This document shows positions 12,369-22,253 of a stretch of DNA of 64,000 nucleotides, piece by piece. A model generated the notes under the pieces. That model saw only the letters and a list, made by a program, of their open reading frames with translations. It was not told where the DNA came from and did not search any database. The DNA is taken from NCBI RefSeq assembly GCF_963678635.1, contig NW_026970820.1, forward strand, positions 498,001-562,000, read 5' to 3'. This stretch comes from Symsagittifera roscoffensis. Its lineage: Eukaryota > Xenacoelomorpha > Acoela > Convolutidae. Within the stretch, counting starts at the first letter, position 1. Each line of letters starts with the position of its first letter. A program made the position numbers and the translations under genes.

Positions 12369-12495
12369 TTGGCGGTGGCCAACGGGTCATTCCTCTGTCT
12401 CTCAGTGTATATGACGGATTGTGTCAGATCCGTATGAACCTCCTCCGCTAGTCGGTCAGGGGGACGTGTCTGGCAAGCCAGATTGGGAACCCCAA
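12369..12495. ncRNA. Cluster of four small hairpins, GC-richer than surroundings
   Basis: TTGGC / GCCAA (12369-12382), ACGGAT / ATCCGT (12414-12433), TCTGGC / GCCAGA (12469-12482) and TTGGG / CCCAA (12483-12495). It matches no RNA family that I recognise (not 5S, not a spliceosomal RNA). It could be an untranslated structured RNA or a relic of another repeat. Confidence 0.3.
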
Positions 12496-12850
12496 ACCCA
12501 CAGCCCTTCTCGCCATGTCTTTACATGATCTCAGAGTGTCGGACTATTTTCACTTTTGATCAACTAGCTTCAGAGACCAGTTTCAGATGCCCCGCCAAAG
12601 ACATCATCGACTAGTATCGTATTTGGTTTCGGTGATGTTGAGAATGCGTTGGAAGGTAGCGAAACAATGACAGAAAAAAACGGCTAATTGTAAAAACGTC
12701 CGAAATATTATGCATTCGATTAAATGCATACGTTAGATGAAAAAATTGAAATCTCAATGAGGGATAAACATGAAATTTACTCAGTTAATTGTAATGATTT
12801 AACTATCGCTATGAGTAATTGAAATGCTTATTCTATTCTGTAAACTCCAC

Positions 12851-12925
12851 AGCTGTTTAGTGCAGTGGTAGTGGAGTGCACTGGCAATCCTGGGGTTAGA
12901 GGATCAATCCTCGACCTGAGCCAAA
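12851..12925 (+). pseudogene. tRNA-like sequence 5 (Ala-GGC-like loop)
   Basis: Plus strand: box A TTTAGTGCAGTGG, loop CTGGCAA, box B GAGGATCAATCCTCG with a self-pairing GAGGA / TCCTC. A T-run follows within 30 bases. No matching acceptor stem. Confidence 0.5.
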
Positions 12926-14031
12926 AAAAAATTGTTCTTTTTTCAAATCAGTAGGCCGTTAAAAACCGAAGCCACAACCGCTTACGTTCGAACACTTGTT
13001 TTCATCTCAATTATTTTTGTCTAGTTTGAATGTTCCTGTGTTGTTTCTTTTGTATTTTGTTGTTCAAATTTTACCTTTATTTATCTTGTTGCATGTGTTT
13101 GCAATATTTTTGAAAATTAGCGTTTCCAAAAAAAATTGTGCAAACATCAAAGATGTAAGAAGACGCATCGGTTGGATATTTTCATCGAAAGTGATAAAGG
13201 TTCTGCTAAATGAGTAAAAACAACTTCTATCAACTTAACCAAACGTCAAGTCATAAACAAACGTAGTCAGTGAAAAAAAAATTGTGATAAATTGTTTTTT
13301 CGCGTGTACAAAGAAGCAGTAGTTTTCTGCTGTTGAAACTTTTACAAGTATGAGATAAGTTTAACAGGCAAAATAGAAACAAATCACGAGGAGAAATGAT
13401 AGACTAAATGACTAGTTACTTGGTGATAACATAAATGTTGATGCTTCACGAGGAATGCAAACGCTAATTTTACCGTAAATACCACCGAACAGCTTCAGCG
13501 AAGAACGTTTAAAGCGGACATGGACAGTTATCCTATAAAGTTAATATAAAAGTGGCTTTCACACTCCAAAATTAGCACTCAAGACGCGACACATTAAATG
13601 CATATGGGGAAAGAAAGAAACAACATAAAGGTAGCTGAAATTTAATTTGATAGGTTAAAGTAACACTAACAAAAAATGAGTCAAACTTAACATCATAATA
13701 AAGAAACGCAAAAGAAAGAGAAGCAAGAAGTGACAGTATCTACGGCATTAACAGCTCGTTTCATTACGACAATTAAGTTCTGTCAATGAACTTCGTTAGG
13801 TAATGAAACACATATGTTTACAAAACAACCAATAATATATGATGTTTTCAGTGACAGCTAACATATTATCAGCGACATAATAATATATAAAGAAAGCTGA
13901 CAGGGAAAGCCGGAACACTAACTATTGAAATCTTCTTGTTTCGCACAGAACAGGTTGCAATATTTTTTGCACACCACAAAAAAGGTATAAGCAAATCAAA
14001 TACTCAATGAAACTAACGATAACTAATTGAA
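12926..14031. other. Non-coding 3' flank of the Rep-helicase
   Basis: AT-rich with no convincing gene, repeat or tRNA-like sequence. The 73-codon frame near 13000 is hydrophobic, unsupported and likely chance. Confidence 0.5.
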
Positions 14032-14077
14032 AGAACGTGCCATTTTCGGGGACCGAAAATGGCACTAAAAAAGTTCT
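14032..14077 (-). terminator. Perfect 13-bp hairpin just past the Rep-helicase stop
   Basis: Stem GTGCCATTTTCGG (14037-14049) pairs with 14053-14065 around GGA. Flanking AGAAC (14032-14036) and GTTCT (14073-14077) can extend it. It starts 21 bases after the TGA. It may mark the 3' end of the mRNA or stop transcription into the neighbouring block. Structure seen; role inferred. Confidence 0.6.
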
Positions 14078-14098
14078 GAAAAGTTTTCTAATGTTTCT

Positions 14099-17000
14099 TC
14101 ATAATTTTTTGGTGTCTTTACGCAGAAGTCCCGGAAAGCAAAAATGTATGTTTGTTTGCAGGGTTTTCATAAGAACTCTCAATTTTTGACAAAACTGAAC
14201 AACATCCTCTTTGCAATCTGTACGTCTCAAATTGCACACTCTATCCAAAAAATCAACACGTTGTTGCCCTGACTCAAAGTTCCACATATAAGCTGCAACT
14301 GTCCATGGCTGCATGGCATGCAAGTCAGAATCTTGAACCTTACAACTGTTCAAGTTGCGAAGGTAATCCGTTAGACCAATCTCAGTTTCCCGGATCAGCA
14401 TGGTTTTCAAATGAGGATCTTTCAATGACACAAACACCATAATGAAGCCCTCAGCAGTTTTGGGTACGTTAAAGTGGCTACGTAAGAAAGGAGTCGATGG
14501 TATTTCAATGGGAGTGCGCTGCAAATGACTATCGCGTATCGCTTTGAAAAATTTGTAAACTCGCTCTTCGTGTAGATTTCTGGTTTTCAAAACACTTCTG
14601 ATTGCCTCGAGAGTTGCTTCTTTCTTGCCAACAAAAGTCAAGCAATTCAGAGCGGGTATTCTACTGCCTATTACAAATAGTTGAGAAGGCAGCCACAAAC
14701 TATATTTGGACTCCGACACCGAAACTGCTGTTGCCATCTGGGGAAATTCGTCTCCCAGAATTCTATGACAGTTTGATGCCACATAGTTAGCTAGAGGAAC
14801 TTGCACTCTCCGAACACTGTTTGCCTTGAATGGTTGCACAAATCCTTTAATTTTTCGTACTTTCAAAGTGCGCCACTGACGAAATCTTTCGCTTTGAAGG
14901 CAGTCAACATTTATATCGGTAGGATTTGTGGCTACGAAAACAGTTATCGAATCTGCAGTTGAATTTTGATAATCCACAACTGCCAATGATCCTTGTTGAA
15001 CATTCTCCATGTTGCAACAGAATTGTAGTATTGCCGATTGATATACAAGAATTCTTGCAGGCATGCGGACGGTACGATCCAAAAATTTTGACACATCGTC
15101 TGAGGCTTCACGCCACTGGTGGGAACCAGCTAGCCGTAATTCATCTGAAGCATCTATGTGATAAAAAGGACTGCCAGATCTTCGAACGGCGTTAAAGTGC
15201 ATCTGTACAGCCTCTCTTTCAGCAGACTTCTTACCAAAAATTCTCATTATGGTAGGCTCAACATCTTCCCAGGTTTCGACGAAGTGACAATGATCAGTAA
15301 ATAAGGAAACAATTTCCTCGACAGCGCAATCGGGAATTGGTCTCTGCTCCATTAGATGAAGTAGACGTTGTCCATGAGGATCAATCATTCTCACAAGGTG
15401 TGTCAAAAAGTTAAAGTTGAAGCCATAAAGCAGTGCGGTTGACAAAAAAACATCACGGCCGGACACGTTTGGGAGCTGCATACAATCACCGTTCGCTAAA
15501 ATGAACGTCCCCCCAAAAGGCGCATAGTTATCTTTCACTCGTTGCAAAACTATGTCCATAGCGGCAAGTAACTCTGCGTTCACTACACTTATCTCCTCCA
15601 AAATCACGAACTGCAAACTTGATACCAGATTCAACCGCTTCGGATCACGAGTTAGTTTCAACACAGCCTCTTCCGCCATTTTCGAGGCACTTAAGTTTTT
15701 AACAGGGATCCCGAACAACCTATGAATGTGTTCGCCTCCTAAGTGATTTGCACGTCTTGCAGCAAGACTTGTAACCATCGATACGAGACCGTTCATCAAG
15801 GCGTATGAGAGAACAATTCTGCAAACATGGCTTTTTCCAGAACCAGGAGGGCCTAATATAATCTCATTCTTTAGATTCAAAACACCTCGGCGAGTAGTAC
15901 AACAACGGGTACGAACGCTTCGAATTATGTTATCAATTATAACATCCTGTTCCACCATCGATTCAGGTGACTGATACTCGGGATATATGACCTCAGGTAT
16001 CCATTCAGTTAAACGGTCGGATAAATTTGGCAGCAAAGTTGGTAGATCGTGAACATTCAAACTGGCAATATTAGAGAAAAGTGACTGCTGCGATGACTTC
16101 AAATGATCTTCAGCCGATTGTTCCATAGCTTCTGTAATATGATCCAACAGAACCGCGGGAGTGTCAAAATTTACTTCGTTTTCGGCTACGTTGAGCAATT
16201 GAGAGAAAGCACTGTCAGCAGCAAGGAGCTTTGCCGAGAATGATAATGAGCCTCCAGGCAGAAAAATCAATTCTTTAGAAGTGTAAAGGGAAAGCAGAGA
16301 CAACACATCGGCGCGATTGTACGTTATTCGGTTTTCAATGAGACCACTTTTCTTAAAGCTGTCTAAAAGTTGATACGAGGAGAAAAGCTCCAATTCTGTT
16401 GCAAATTTTCCAAAGCGAAGAACAAATGCAATCAAAAAATTCAAAGCATTTCTTGGAGATACTGACTTGAACACAATCTCAGGTAACATTTTTGAGTTTT
16501 CAGTAGAAAGCCACCAAATTGCTTTAGTTTTCTTGTGGGTACATCTATCTAAGATCCTAACATTGTATTTTTTACAGGGAGATGTCGGTTGGTTGTTCAA
16601 ATACGATTCAATAATGGCAACAGCAGCTTCGTTTATTCGGACCCAATTATTGAGGCAATCAATCCAAGGGGCAAACTGTTTCATTTGGAAACAATTGGTC
16701 AATTCATCAATCTCAAATTTATGCTTACTGAATAAAAAGCATCGATAGTAGACCTCCACACTGTCTATACACAACAACTCTGGAGGCCGCAAACTGAATT
16801 GAGCAAGTTTGTCATAAAGTTCGGTTTGTCGGCAAATGTCCTCAAGCATGAGGGCTTGAGACTCGGTTATTCTTCTCCACTGTTCAACCGCTGAATCACG
16901 AGATCGCATTTCATTTATTTTGGGGGAGGTGAATGGAGCAGTTCGATACGCAACGAAACGCTCACCAGCTGCAACATTCGGAATGTGAACAAATTGCATA

Positions 17001-20000
17001 TTTGTTATTACGATTGGTTTTCTTAGAAGCCAATGAGTTCCCTCTGTGATCGATAACAAAGAGCATTCAACTTTTTCAACTTTTCTCTCCCGGGCTTTAT
17101 CAACTGCAAAAAAATGTTTGACACTGCTCAAATGCCGATTGGTGACACCTTCAGAACGTAGCCGAAAGTTCTTTCCGTCTCGACCAGACATGATGTTAGC
17201 ATCAGCATGTTCTTCTACCTTACTTGAGTAGTAGGTCAAATAAGAGCAACTCATCTGTGGGTCGGTAGCTAACAGATTGGTGCTGGAGAGTGTAAGAAGA
17301 AACAGGTGTGCATTTGTCGCTACAAAATGTTCGCCTTTCGTAGCTGCATACATATGCTTTTCACTTTTTAAAATGGAGCTTGGTTGCAACCACTGGGCAT
17401 CACGGTCTACATATTCAGCCAACCCAAGCTCATGAAGAATCTTCAAAGCTGCTTCGGGGTAGTAGCGTATCAAGGACATTTTCCAGTTTGCGTGGCTTTC
17501 TGGAAAAGGAGGGGTGCGGCAAATTTTGTTTCCCTGTGCATCTTTTCGTTTCATGCAACGGAACTTACTTTTTTCACAATCGTGCGTATGAAGGGCAACA
17601 CACAACTCGTACTTGCTAGTCAGATCGGAATAAGATGATAGTAAATTCAGGTTACTCTCCATTATAGATTCAAGCTTGTTAAAGATCGTTTTCTTTGCAC
17701 ATTGAATTGAACAGTCCACAGAAAACGTTCCTGGCTCGCACCATATCAAAATATGATAATGCGGAAGGTTCCCTGATGTTGTTTGGAATTCTGCTCGAGC
17801 CCATATTTTTTTGACTTTTCCAATAATTTTTTCCTTACTATTTTTCAACAAATCTATCAAGTGGTAAACACTGTTTGTCCATGCACGGAGGACTGTGCTC
17901 ATTATTGCGTTCATAGCAGCGGTCTTTTTCTCATCTGGTTCTTTTCGATAAAAAGAAACAGTGGACTGCATAATCCCCGCCACTCCTGGATTCTTCATTT
18001 GATTACATGATAATGTCAAAAAGCAGTCTACAGGATCAGAAGAAACAGCTGCTACTAGTTCTCGCAAGTGTATCTCACCGTCGTTGCAATCGTACATCGT
18101 CTTAGCACTAAACAGCCTTATTTTTTCATTTCTCATTTGCAATGTCTGTAAGCCTCTCTTAAAAAAAGACATTGAGTGTTTGGCGCCCAAAGACAAATTT
18201 ATCAAGCAGTCAACCGCAAACTGAATATATTGGACCGAAGAACTAGTCGGAAGAGTGAGATCTGTTATTCGTGTAGAGAAATGTTGTAGTAAGTCTTCAA
18301 AAAGAAATCGCTTGGCAGTCTGTTGATCGCAAAACAAAAAAAAAGGCAGAGATCCTGGAATGGTGCCATCCAATAACTGGTAGTAAAAAATAGAAGGGAA
18401 TAGCAGTCCTTCTAATTGCATCAATGAAATTGCACACTTTGGCTTTGTTGCTGTAAAACACTGCAATGCACGACGAAATCTTGCAGTACTCTCATTGGGG
18501 AAGCGAGTTCGATGCATAACAGTCATATGAGAGTTTAAAATAGCTTGCACCGGTATGATGGACATATCACTAGAGTTATCTGGCACTTCAATTGGAGCTG
18601 AGGGCACAGCCGCATCTGTATCCATTGAGGCGTAATGCTCATCTGATATGGGAATGGGAGGCACAAAGTACTCATCTGAAGAACTTTCGTCAGAGCATGA
18701 CTGGTTGCAAAACTTCGGTTCGTTAGTGGACTGCACAGTTCGACGCACACCATAATTGAACTCAATTTCTTTTTTTTCACTTTCAATGAAATGATTTTGA
18801 CACAAAGAAATGAAGCAGTCATTATAAGGACATCGCCATCTAGATTGATTAGGAAAATTTTTGGTGGAAGAACACAAATAACCACTAGAGCGAAAATCAA
18901 CACACATCAACAAAGCATGTAGGGGACATTTAACCTTGCTCTGCCCTGACACGAAAGCCATTGCTGAGACTGGTGGCGTAGGCGCTGCACATGCAAACAT
19001 GAAACGAACTCTGTTGTTCTGACTACAACTCTCATCAATTTTACTCAATCCTTTACAAGGATTTAACAGCCACCAAACATCACTGTCTTCATATCGCAGT
19101 CGGATATTGAATGGATTGCCAATTGGGGAAAACTCTTCTAGTAGAAAGTACTTTGGTCCCAGACCTCGAAATTGTTCCAGCAAGTTCTTTTGGCATCGAG
19201 TACCATACCACAGAAACATTTCATCCTCCAAAGGCTGGAGTGATTGGCTGGAGGAAAGATCGACCACTTTGGTGTAGGTGGTAAGCAATTGAACTAATAA
19301 TGGGATAGAATGGGAATTTCTTGAATCAAACTGTTCGAATTTGTTAACTTTATTTTGAACGCTTATTTTATCGTGAAGTAACTCATTAGCAACAAACTTG
19401 GAAAGATCGGTTTGTTTTGTAAACAAGTAACTATTAAGTACTCGATTATTGCAAAATAAAATATGCAACAAGGACATCACATAATTGGATTTGGTTAGTG
19501 ATACTGAAGGCAAGGATGGCTGGACACCATTGCGACAAACAGTGTTCAGCATAGGTTTCACCCAGCGTTCGCCAACATAGTTTTCAGAATCTTGACTGCT
19601 TTTGATGGCAAGAGAAACGTTTAATGGTATGAAACTAGCACTTTTGAGAAAAGGTTGTAACTGGTCAGATGTCAACTTGGCTGATTTTGAGCAGCTAAGG
19701 AAAGATTTGGTGGAAACTTGTTCATTAACTGCTATTTCATTCAAATGCTCATCCATATCGTTTCTATGGCGAATGAACAAGCCTTCTTTTTCCGGTAAAA
19801 TGAAATCACTTTTCACGTTGAATCGCCTTTTTGTATGTAAAATTAAAGAACCCACACCCTGGGCACCTCCAGTAGCTTTAGCCATTGTCCATGTACTTGA
19901 GAATTCGCCAACTTTCATGGTCGTCGCTGCCCTTAACGAAGGAACAATCGGAGCAAGCCTGTTTTCATGAGGATGTGACAGCGATCCGCATGTAGGATGG

Positions 20001-21979
20001 CGGGGAACATGAATCATTCGTAATTTGGTTCCACCGTCATGGTTTCGACACGTTGCCACTTGAAGGCCTTTGTCTTCCACAAAAATAGAAGGCCGAAGTA
20101 AAAAAGGTAGCTCCGTGTCACAAATGTCTAGATAATCAGGTCGTATACACGCCATGGAAGCGTTCACATTTGACTTGAAGCACTTGAAATCTTGCATCAT
20201 ATAATTTAGGAGATGATTGAAGCCAACGCCACCGCACTCGTTCAAAAAAACTGATGCCCCACAGAAACATCGAACAGATGGAAAATTGTATTTTTTCATC
20301 GCTGTAACATAGTCAGCGCTTTTGTAGGTAGATAAAAGTCGACGAAAATCAATTAATTGCCTGGTTACGTCTACAAAAACGTTTTCCGAAAAGGTCAGAA
20401 AACCATCTTTTATATCATTTTGTAGATGTGGCACCCAAGACAACAGCAATTGAACCGGTAGTTTTGACGATAATTCGATTTTTTTGCGTAAAGTATTGAT
20501 GACACAAGGCCACGCTGATGGCCATGAGGGTGAAAAGGAAGTGCTGCTGTATATAGCGCACAGAGAACAAACTTCAACATTTTCGGCGTGAAATTTCGGA
20601 AAATACTTTCGTTTACAAATCAATTTTGTCGGCAAAGGCTGTAAAATGATGGGATAAAACATGGTTGAAAATCGTTGGCAAGCATCGCATCGGATTTCAA
20701 CGTTCACAACATTCTTGTCGTTTGTTCTCATTATCTCAAAATCTGTATCGAAGTTCGCTCTGAGCAAAAAATGGGGAGCTTTTTGGCTCAGTAAATCGTC
20801 AACAATGGCAAACTTTGTATTCAAATCTGTACAAGTTAACCGCATTTTTTTTGAACCCTTTACTGATGCAGTTTTTCGACGATTTCGTTTTCTCGTTTCA
20901 TCAACTGGTAAACTGCAATAAAGTTTTTCACCTTTTGAATGCACGGTACTTGTACATGGACGATTGACAAGATTCAGGTTAGTTGACAATAAAGGAGTAA
21001 CTGAAAAGTTATACACCTTTCGTATTGGCTCCCAATGTCGGTTTTGTAAGGATAGAAGCATATGGTGTTCTGCCACAACAGGAGGTGTAGGTGAATAGAT
21101 CATCCAGCGACGGCTTTCATTTACATACACAACTACATGCAAGCAAAATAAATTGCAGAATGTGCCTATCTCCAGATCACCACCATACGTCCCATTGGTG
21201 CTCATCTTTTCTCTTGCAATGTACTCGTGTCCATTTATACAACCATCAGGGCCGTACAAATTGTAATGTAAAGGGGTAAAAGGCATCAAGGGAAGGTTTT
21301 CACATATTACTGATCTCAGCTGAGCTTCCAAAACGACGGAGTTTGATCCACATATCAAAGATGCGAGCGAGCCGAACAAACAATTTCCATTACGAGCTAT
21401 TGCATAAAACTCAATGGGATAGTCGGAAGGATTCAGTTGAGCTGGCAGCATGTGAGCAAATTTTCCAAATGGTATATTCATCTTGCGGCAAGCCTCCGCA
21501 TAAAACATTGTAGTCGGATGATTCAAGACGATTGGCTTTTGCAAGGGAACCGAAACTGCTGGTAAATCAATTTCTTCGCTTAAAGCGCGCTGATTAGTTG
21601 ACTCTTGCACAATATCAGCCTGGGATGAAAGTCCTTTTGTAGCTCCACTGTTATCAAGTGACAACTCGAAAGTATGCGAGAGCATTAATGAATCTGTCGC
21701 CTTATCTTCATTTTCATTTTTACGCGGCAAATCGCAACTATGCGTGTTTCTTGAACTGTCATCAATATTTCTCAGAACAAAATCAAAGCGAGTTTTCTGA
21801 GGGTCACTATTCATCTCAAATCCCAAGCACTTATCACAAACATCTTCACCGGTTTTGACAAATCGGACACATTGCTTGCACGTTTTTGTCGGATTTCTCT
21901 TCTTCTTTACAGGGCCAGGGTTACTCTCAACACATCCAATGATGAGCAACAATTGTAAAAGCAATTTGTAGAGAACCAT
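14099..21979 (-). CDS. Helitron-like (Helentron-type) Rep-helicase with 2A leader and OTU domain
   Basis: A single uninterrupted frame of 2,626 codons starts at ATG 21979-21977 and ends at TGA. Residues 1-23 form a hydrophobic leader ending in CVESNPGP, a 2A-like motif that predicts ribosome skipping between Gly22 and Pro23. A CxxC-x10-CxxC zinc ribbon follows at 34-51. An OTU-like cysteine protease fold lies at about 185-330 (Cys200 in RNGNCLF, His315 in QNRHWEP). A Cys/His-rich patch is at about 1015-1065. The Helitron Rep nuclease has the strand CFLTLSCNQ, the HUH pair His1407/His1409 (PHYHILIW) and the tyrosine motif YLTYYSSK (Tyr1580, 1583, 1584). The PIF1-type helicase has Walker A GPPGSGKS (Lys2049), Walker B LEE at 2127-2129, motif III GDCMQLPNV and motif VI QLFVIGSR. 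Residues 2510-2590 resemble a degenerate GIY-YIG nuclease. From family knowledge it would nick, unwind and transfer one strand in rolling-circle transposition. Domains and order are seen; activity is inferred. The intact frame suggests a young copy. Confidence 0.93.
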   Translation of the reverse strand: MVLYKLLLQLLLIIGCVESNPGPVKKKRNPTKTCKQCVRFVKTGEDVCDKCLGFEMNSDPQKTRFDFVLRNIDDSSRNTHSCDLPRKNENEDKATDSLMLSHTFELSLDNSGATKGLSSQADIVQESTNQRALSEEIDLPAVSVPLQKPIVLNHPTTMFYAEACRKMNIPFGKFAHMLPAQLNPSDYPIEFYAIARNGNCLFGSLASLICGSNSVVLEAQLRSVICENLPLMPFTPLHYNLYGPDGCINGHEYIAREKMSTNGTYGGDLEIGTFCNLFCLHVVVYVNESRRWMIYSPTPPVVAEHHMLLSLQNRHWEPIRKVYNFSVTPLLSTNLNLVNRPCTSTVHSKGEKLYCSLPVDETRKRNRRKTASVKGSKKMRLTCTDLNTKFAIVDDLLSQKAPHFLLRANFDTDFEIMRTNDKNVVNVEIRCDACQRFSTMFYPIILQPLPTKLICKRKYFPKFHAENVEVCSLCAIYSSTSFSPSWPSAWPCVINTLRKKIELSSKLPVQLLLSWVPHLQNDIKDGFLTFSENVFVDVTRQLIDFRRLLSTYKSADYVTAMKKYNFPSVRCFCGASVFLNECGGVGFNHLLNYMMQDFKCFKSNVNASMACIRPDYLDICDTELPFLLRPSIFVEDKGLQVATCRNHDGGTKLRMIHVPRHPTCGSLSHPHENRLAPIVPSLRAATTMKVGEFSSTWTMAKATGGAQGVGSLILHTKRRFNVKSDFILPEKEGLFIRHRNDMDEHLNEIAVNEQVSTKSFLSCSKSAKLTSDQLQPFLKSASFIPLNVSLAIKSSQDSENYVGERWVKPMLNTVCRNGVQPSLPSVSLTKSNYVMSLLHILFCNNRVLNSYLFTKQTDLSKFVANELLHDKISVQNKVNKFEQFDSRNSHSIPLLVQLLTTYTKVVDLSSSQSLQPLEDEMFLWYGTRCQKNLLEQFRGLGPKYFLLEEFSPIGNPFNIRLRYEDSDVWWLLNPCKGLSKIDESCSQNNRVRFMFACAAPTPPVSAMAFVSGQSKVKCPLHALLMCVDFRSSGYLCSSTKNFPNQSRWRCPYNDCFISLCQNHFIESEKKEIEFNYGVRRTVQSTNEPKFCNQSCSDESSSDEYFVPPIPISDEHYASMDTDAAVPSAPIEVPDNSSDMSIIPVQAILNSHMTVMHRTRFPNESTARFRRALQCFTATKPKCAISLMQLEGLLFPSIFYYQLLDGTIPGSLPFFLFCDQQTAKRFLFEDLLQHFSTRITDLTLPTSSSVQYIQFAVDCLINLSLGAKHSMSFFKRGLQTLQMRNEKIRLFSAKTMYDCNDGEIHLRELVAAVSSDPVDCFLTLSCNQMKNPGVAGIMQSTVSFYRKEPDEKKTAAMNAIMSTVLRAWTNSVYHLIDLLKNSKEKIIGKVKKIWARAEFQTTSGNLPHYHILIWCEPGTFSVDCSIQCAKKTIFNKLESIMESNLNLLSSYSDLTSKYELCVALHTHDCEKSKFRCMKRKDAQGNKICRTPPFPESHANWKMSLIRYYPEAALKILHELGLAEYVDRDAQWLQPSSILKSEKHMYAATKGEHFVATNAHLFLLTLSSTNLLATDPQMSCSYLTYYSSKVEEHADANIMSGRDGKNFRLRSEGVTNRHLSSVKHFFAVDKARERKVEKVECSLLSITEGTHWLLRKPIVITNMQFVHIPNVAAGERFVAYRTAPFTSPKINEMRSRDSAVEQWRRITESQALMLEDICRQTELYDKLAQFSLRPPELLCIDSVEVYYRCFLFSKHKFEIDELTNCFQMKQFAPWIDCLNNWVRINEAAVAIIESYLNNQPTSPCKKYNVRILDRCTHKKTKAIWWLSTENSKMLPEIVFKSVSPRNALNFLIAFVLRFGKFATELELFSSYQLLDSFKKSGLIENRITYNRADVLSLLSLYTSKELIFLPGGSLSFSAKLLAADSAFSQLLNVAENEVNFDTPAVLLDHITEAMEQSAEDHLKSSQQSLFSNIASLNVHDLPTLLPNLSDRLTEWIPEVIYPEYQSPESMVEQDVIIDNIIRSVRTRCCTTRRGVLNLKNEIILGPPGSGKSHVCRIVLSYALMNGLVSMVTSLAARRANHLGGEHIHRLFGIPVKNLSASKMAEEAVLKLTRDPKRLNLVSSLQFVILEEISVVNAELLAAMDIVLQRVKDNYAPFGGTFILANGDCMQLPNVSGRDVFLSTALLYGFNFNFLTHLVRMIDPHGQRLLHLMEQRPIPDCAVEEIVSLFTDHCHFVETWEDVEPTIMRIFGKKSAEREAVQMHFNAVRRSGSPFYHIDASDELRLAGSHQWREASDDVSKFLDRTVRMPARILVYQSAILQFCCNMENVQQGSLAVVDYQNSTADSITVFVATNPTDINVDCLQSERFRQWRTLKVRKIKGFVQPFKANSVRRVQVPLANYVASNCHRILGDEFPQMATAVSVSESKYSLWLPSQLFVIGSRIPALNCLTFVGKKEATLEAIRSVLKTRNLHEERVYKFFKAIRDSHLQRTPIEIPSTPFLRSHFNVPKTAEGFIMVFVSLKDPHLKTMLIRETEIGLTDYLRNLNSCKVQDSDLHAMQPWTVAAYMWNFESGQQRVDFLDRVCNLRRTDCKEDVVQFCQKLRVLMKTLQTNIHFCFPGLLRKDTKKL
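21911..21979 (-). other. 2A-like ribosome-skipping peptide at N-terminus of the Rep-helicase
   Basis: The first 23 residues are a Leu/Ile-rich tract followed by GCVESNPGP. This fits the 2A consensus (D)(V/I)ExNPGP, except that Cys stands where Asp is usual. In known 2A peptides the nascent chain is released after NPG and translation resumes at Pro, so the mature Rep-helicase would begin at Pro23. The leader would otherwise look like a signal peptide. N-terminal 2A motifs acting as alternative signal peptides are known from sea urchin proteins, and 2A motifs occur in several invertebrate non-LTR retrotransposons. Motif seen directly; skipping inferred. Confidence 0.85.
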
Positions 21980-21987
21980 TGTGCAGA

Positions 21988-22000
21988 CCTGAAAAAACTA
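21988..22000 (-). promoter_or_regulatory. 3' splice site candidate just upstream of the Rep-helicase start
   Basis: Reading the minus strand, GTAGTTTTTTCAG ends nine bases before the ATG at 21979, with a CTAATAAT branch-point-like stretch further upstream. The nine bases after the AG read VCT in frame with the ATG, so an upstream exon ending in phase 0 would fuse in frame. Unspliced, an in-frame TAG lies inside the pyrimidine tract. A phase-0 donor candidate exists in gene 1 exon 3 (exon end 22637, then GTAAAT). The signal could also simply end a 5' UTR intron. Confidence 0.5.
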
Positions 22001-22253
22001 CGCAATCACAGATGGCTGATATCATTGGCACAATAGTCGAGCAAATTATTAGAGAGAGGCAACCGTTGCAGAATTTTTATTGTTCTGGAATGAAACAAAA
22101 TGACATTTTTAAGACTGCTGTTTTGTTACAGCAAGTATCACTTTCAAACAAAAATTTTTCATCGCACAAAATGGAAATTTTAAGCGGCTAGCACGGATAC
22201 AAAAGCTATTGCTTAGTTCGGCGTTTCATATTTGCACTGAACTTTAATCTGGA
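21989..22253. other. Spacer between the two element genes
   Basis: On the minus strand this is AT-rich and ends in the splice-acceptor-like tract described above. No TATA box placed usefully for the Rep-helicase is visible, which leaves room for a shared transcript with the companion gene. Confidence 0.5.

Noticed and set aside
16467-16748. Plus-strand frames of 60-120 codons opposite the Rep-helicase
   Set aside because: They are shadows of the long minus-strand gene, with no motifs of their own.
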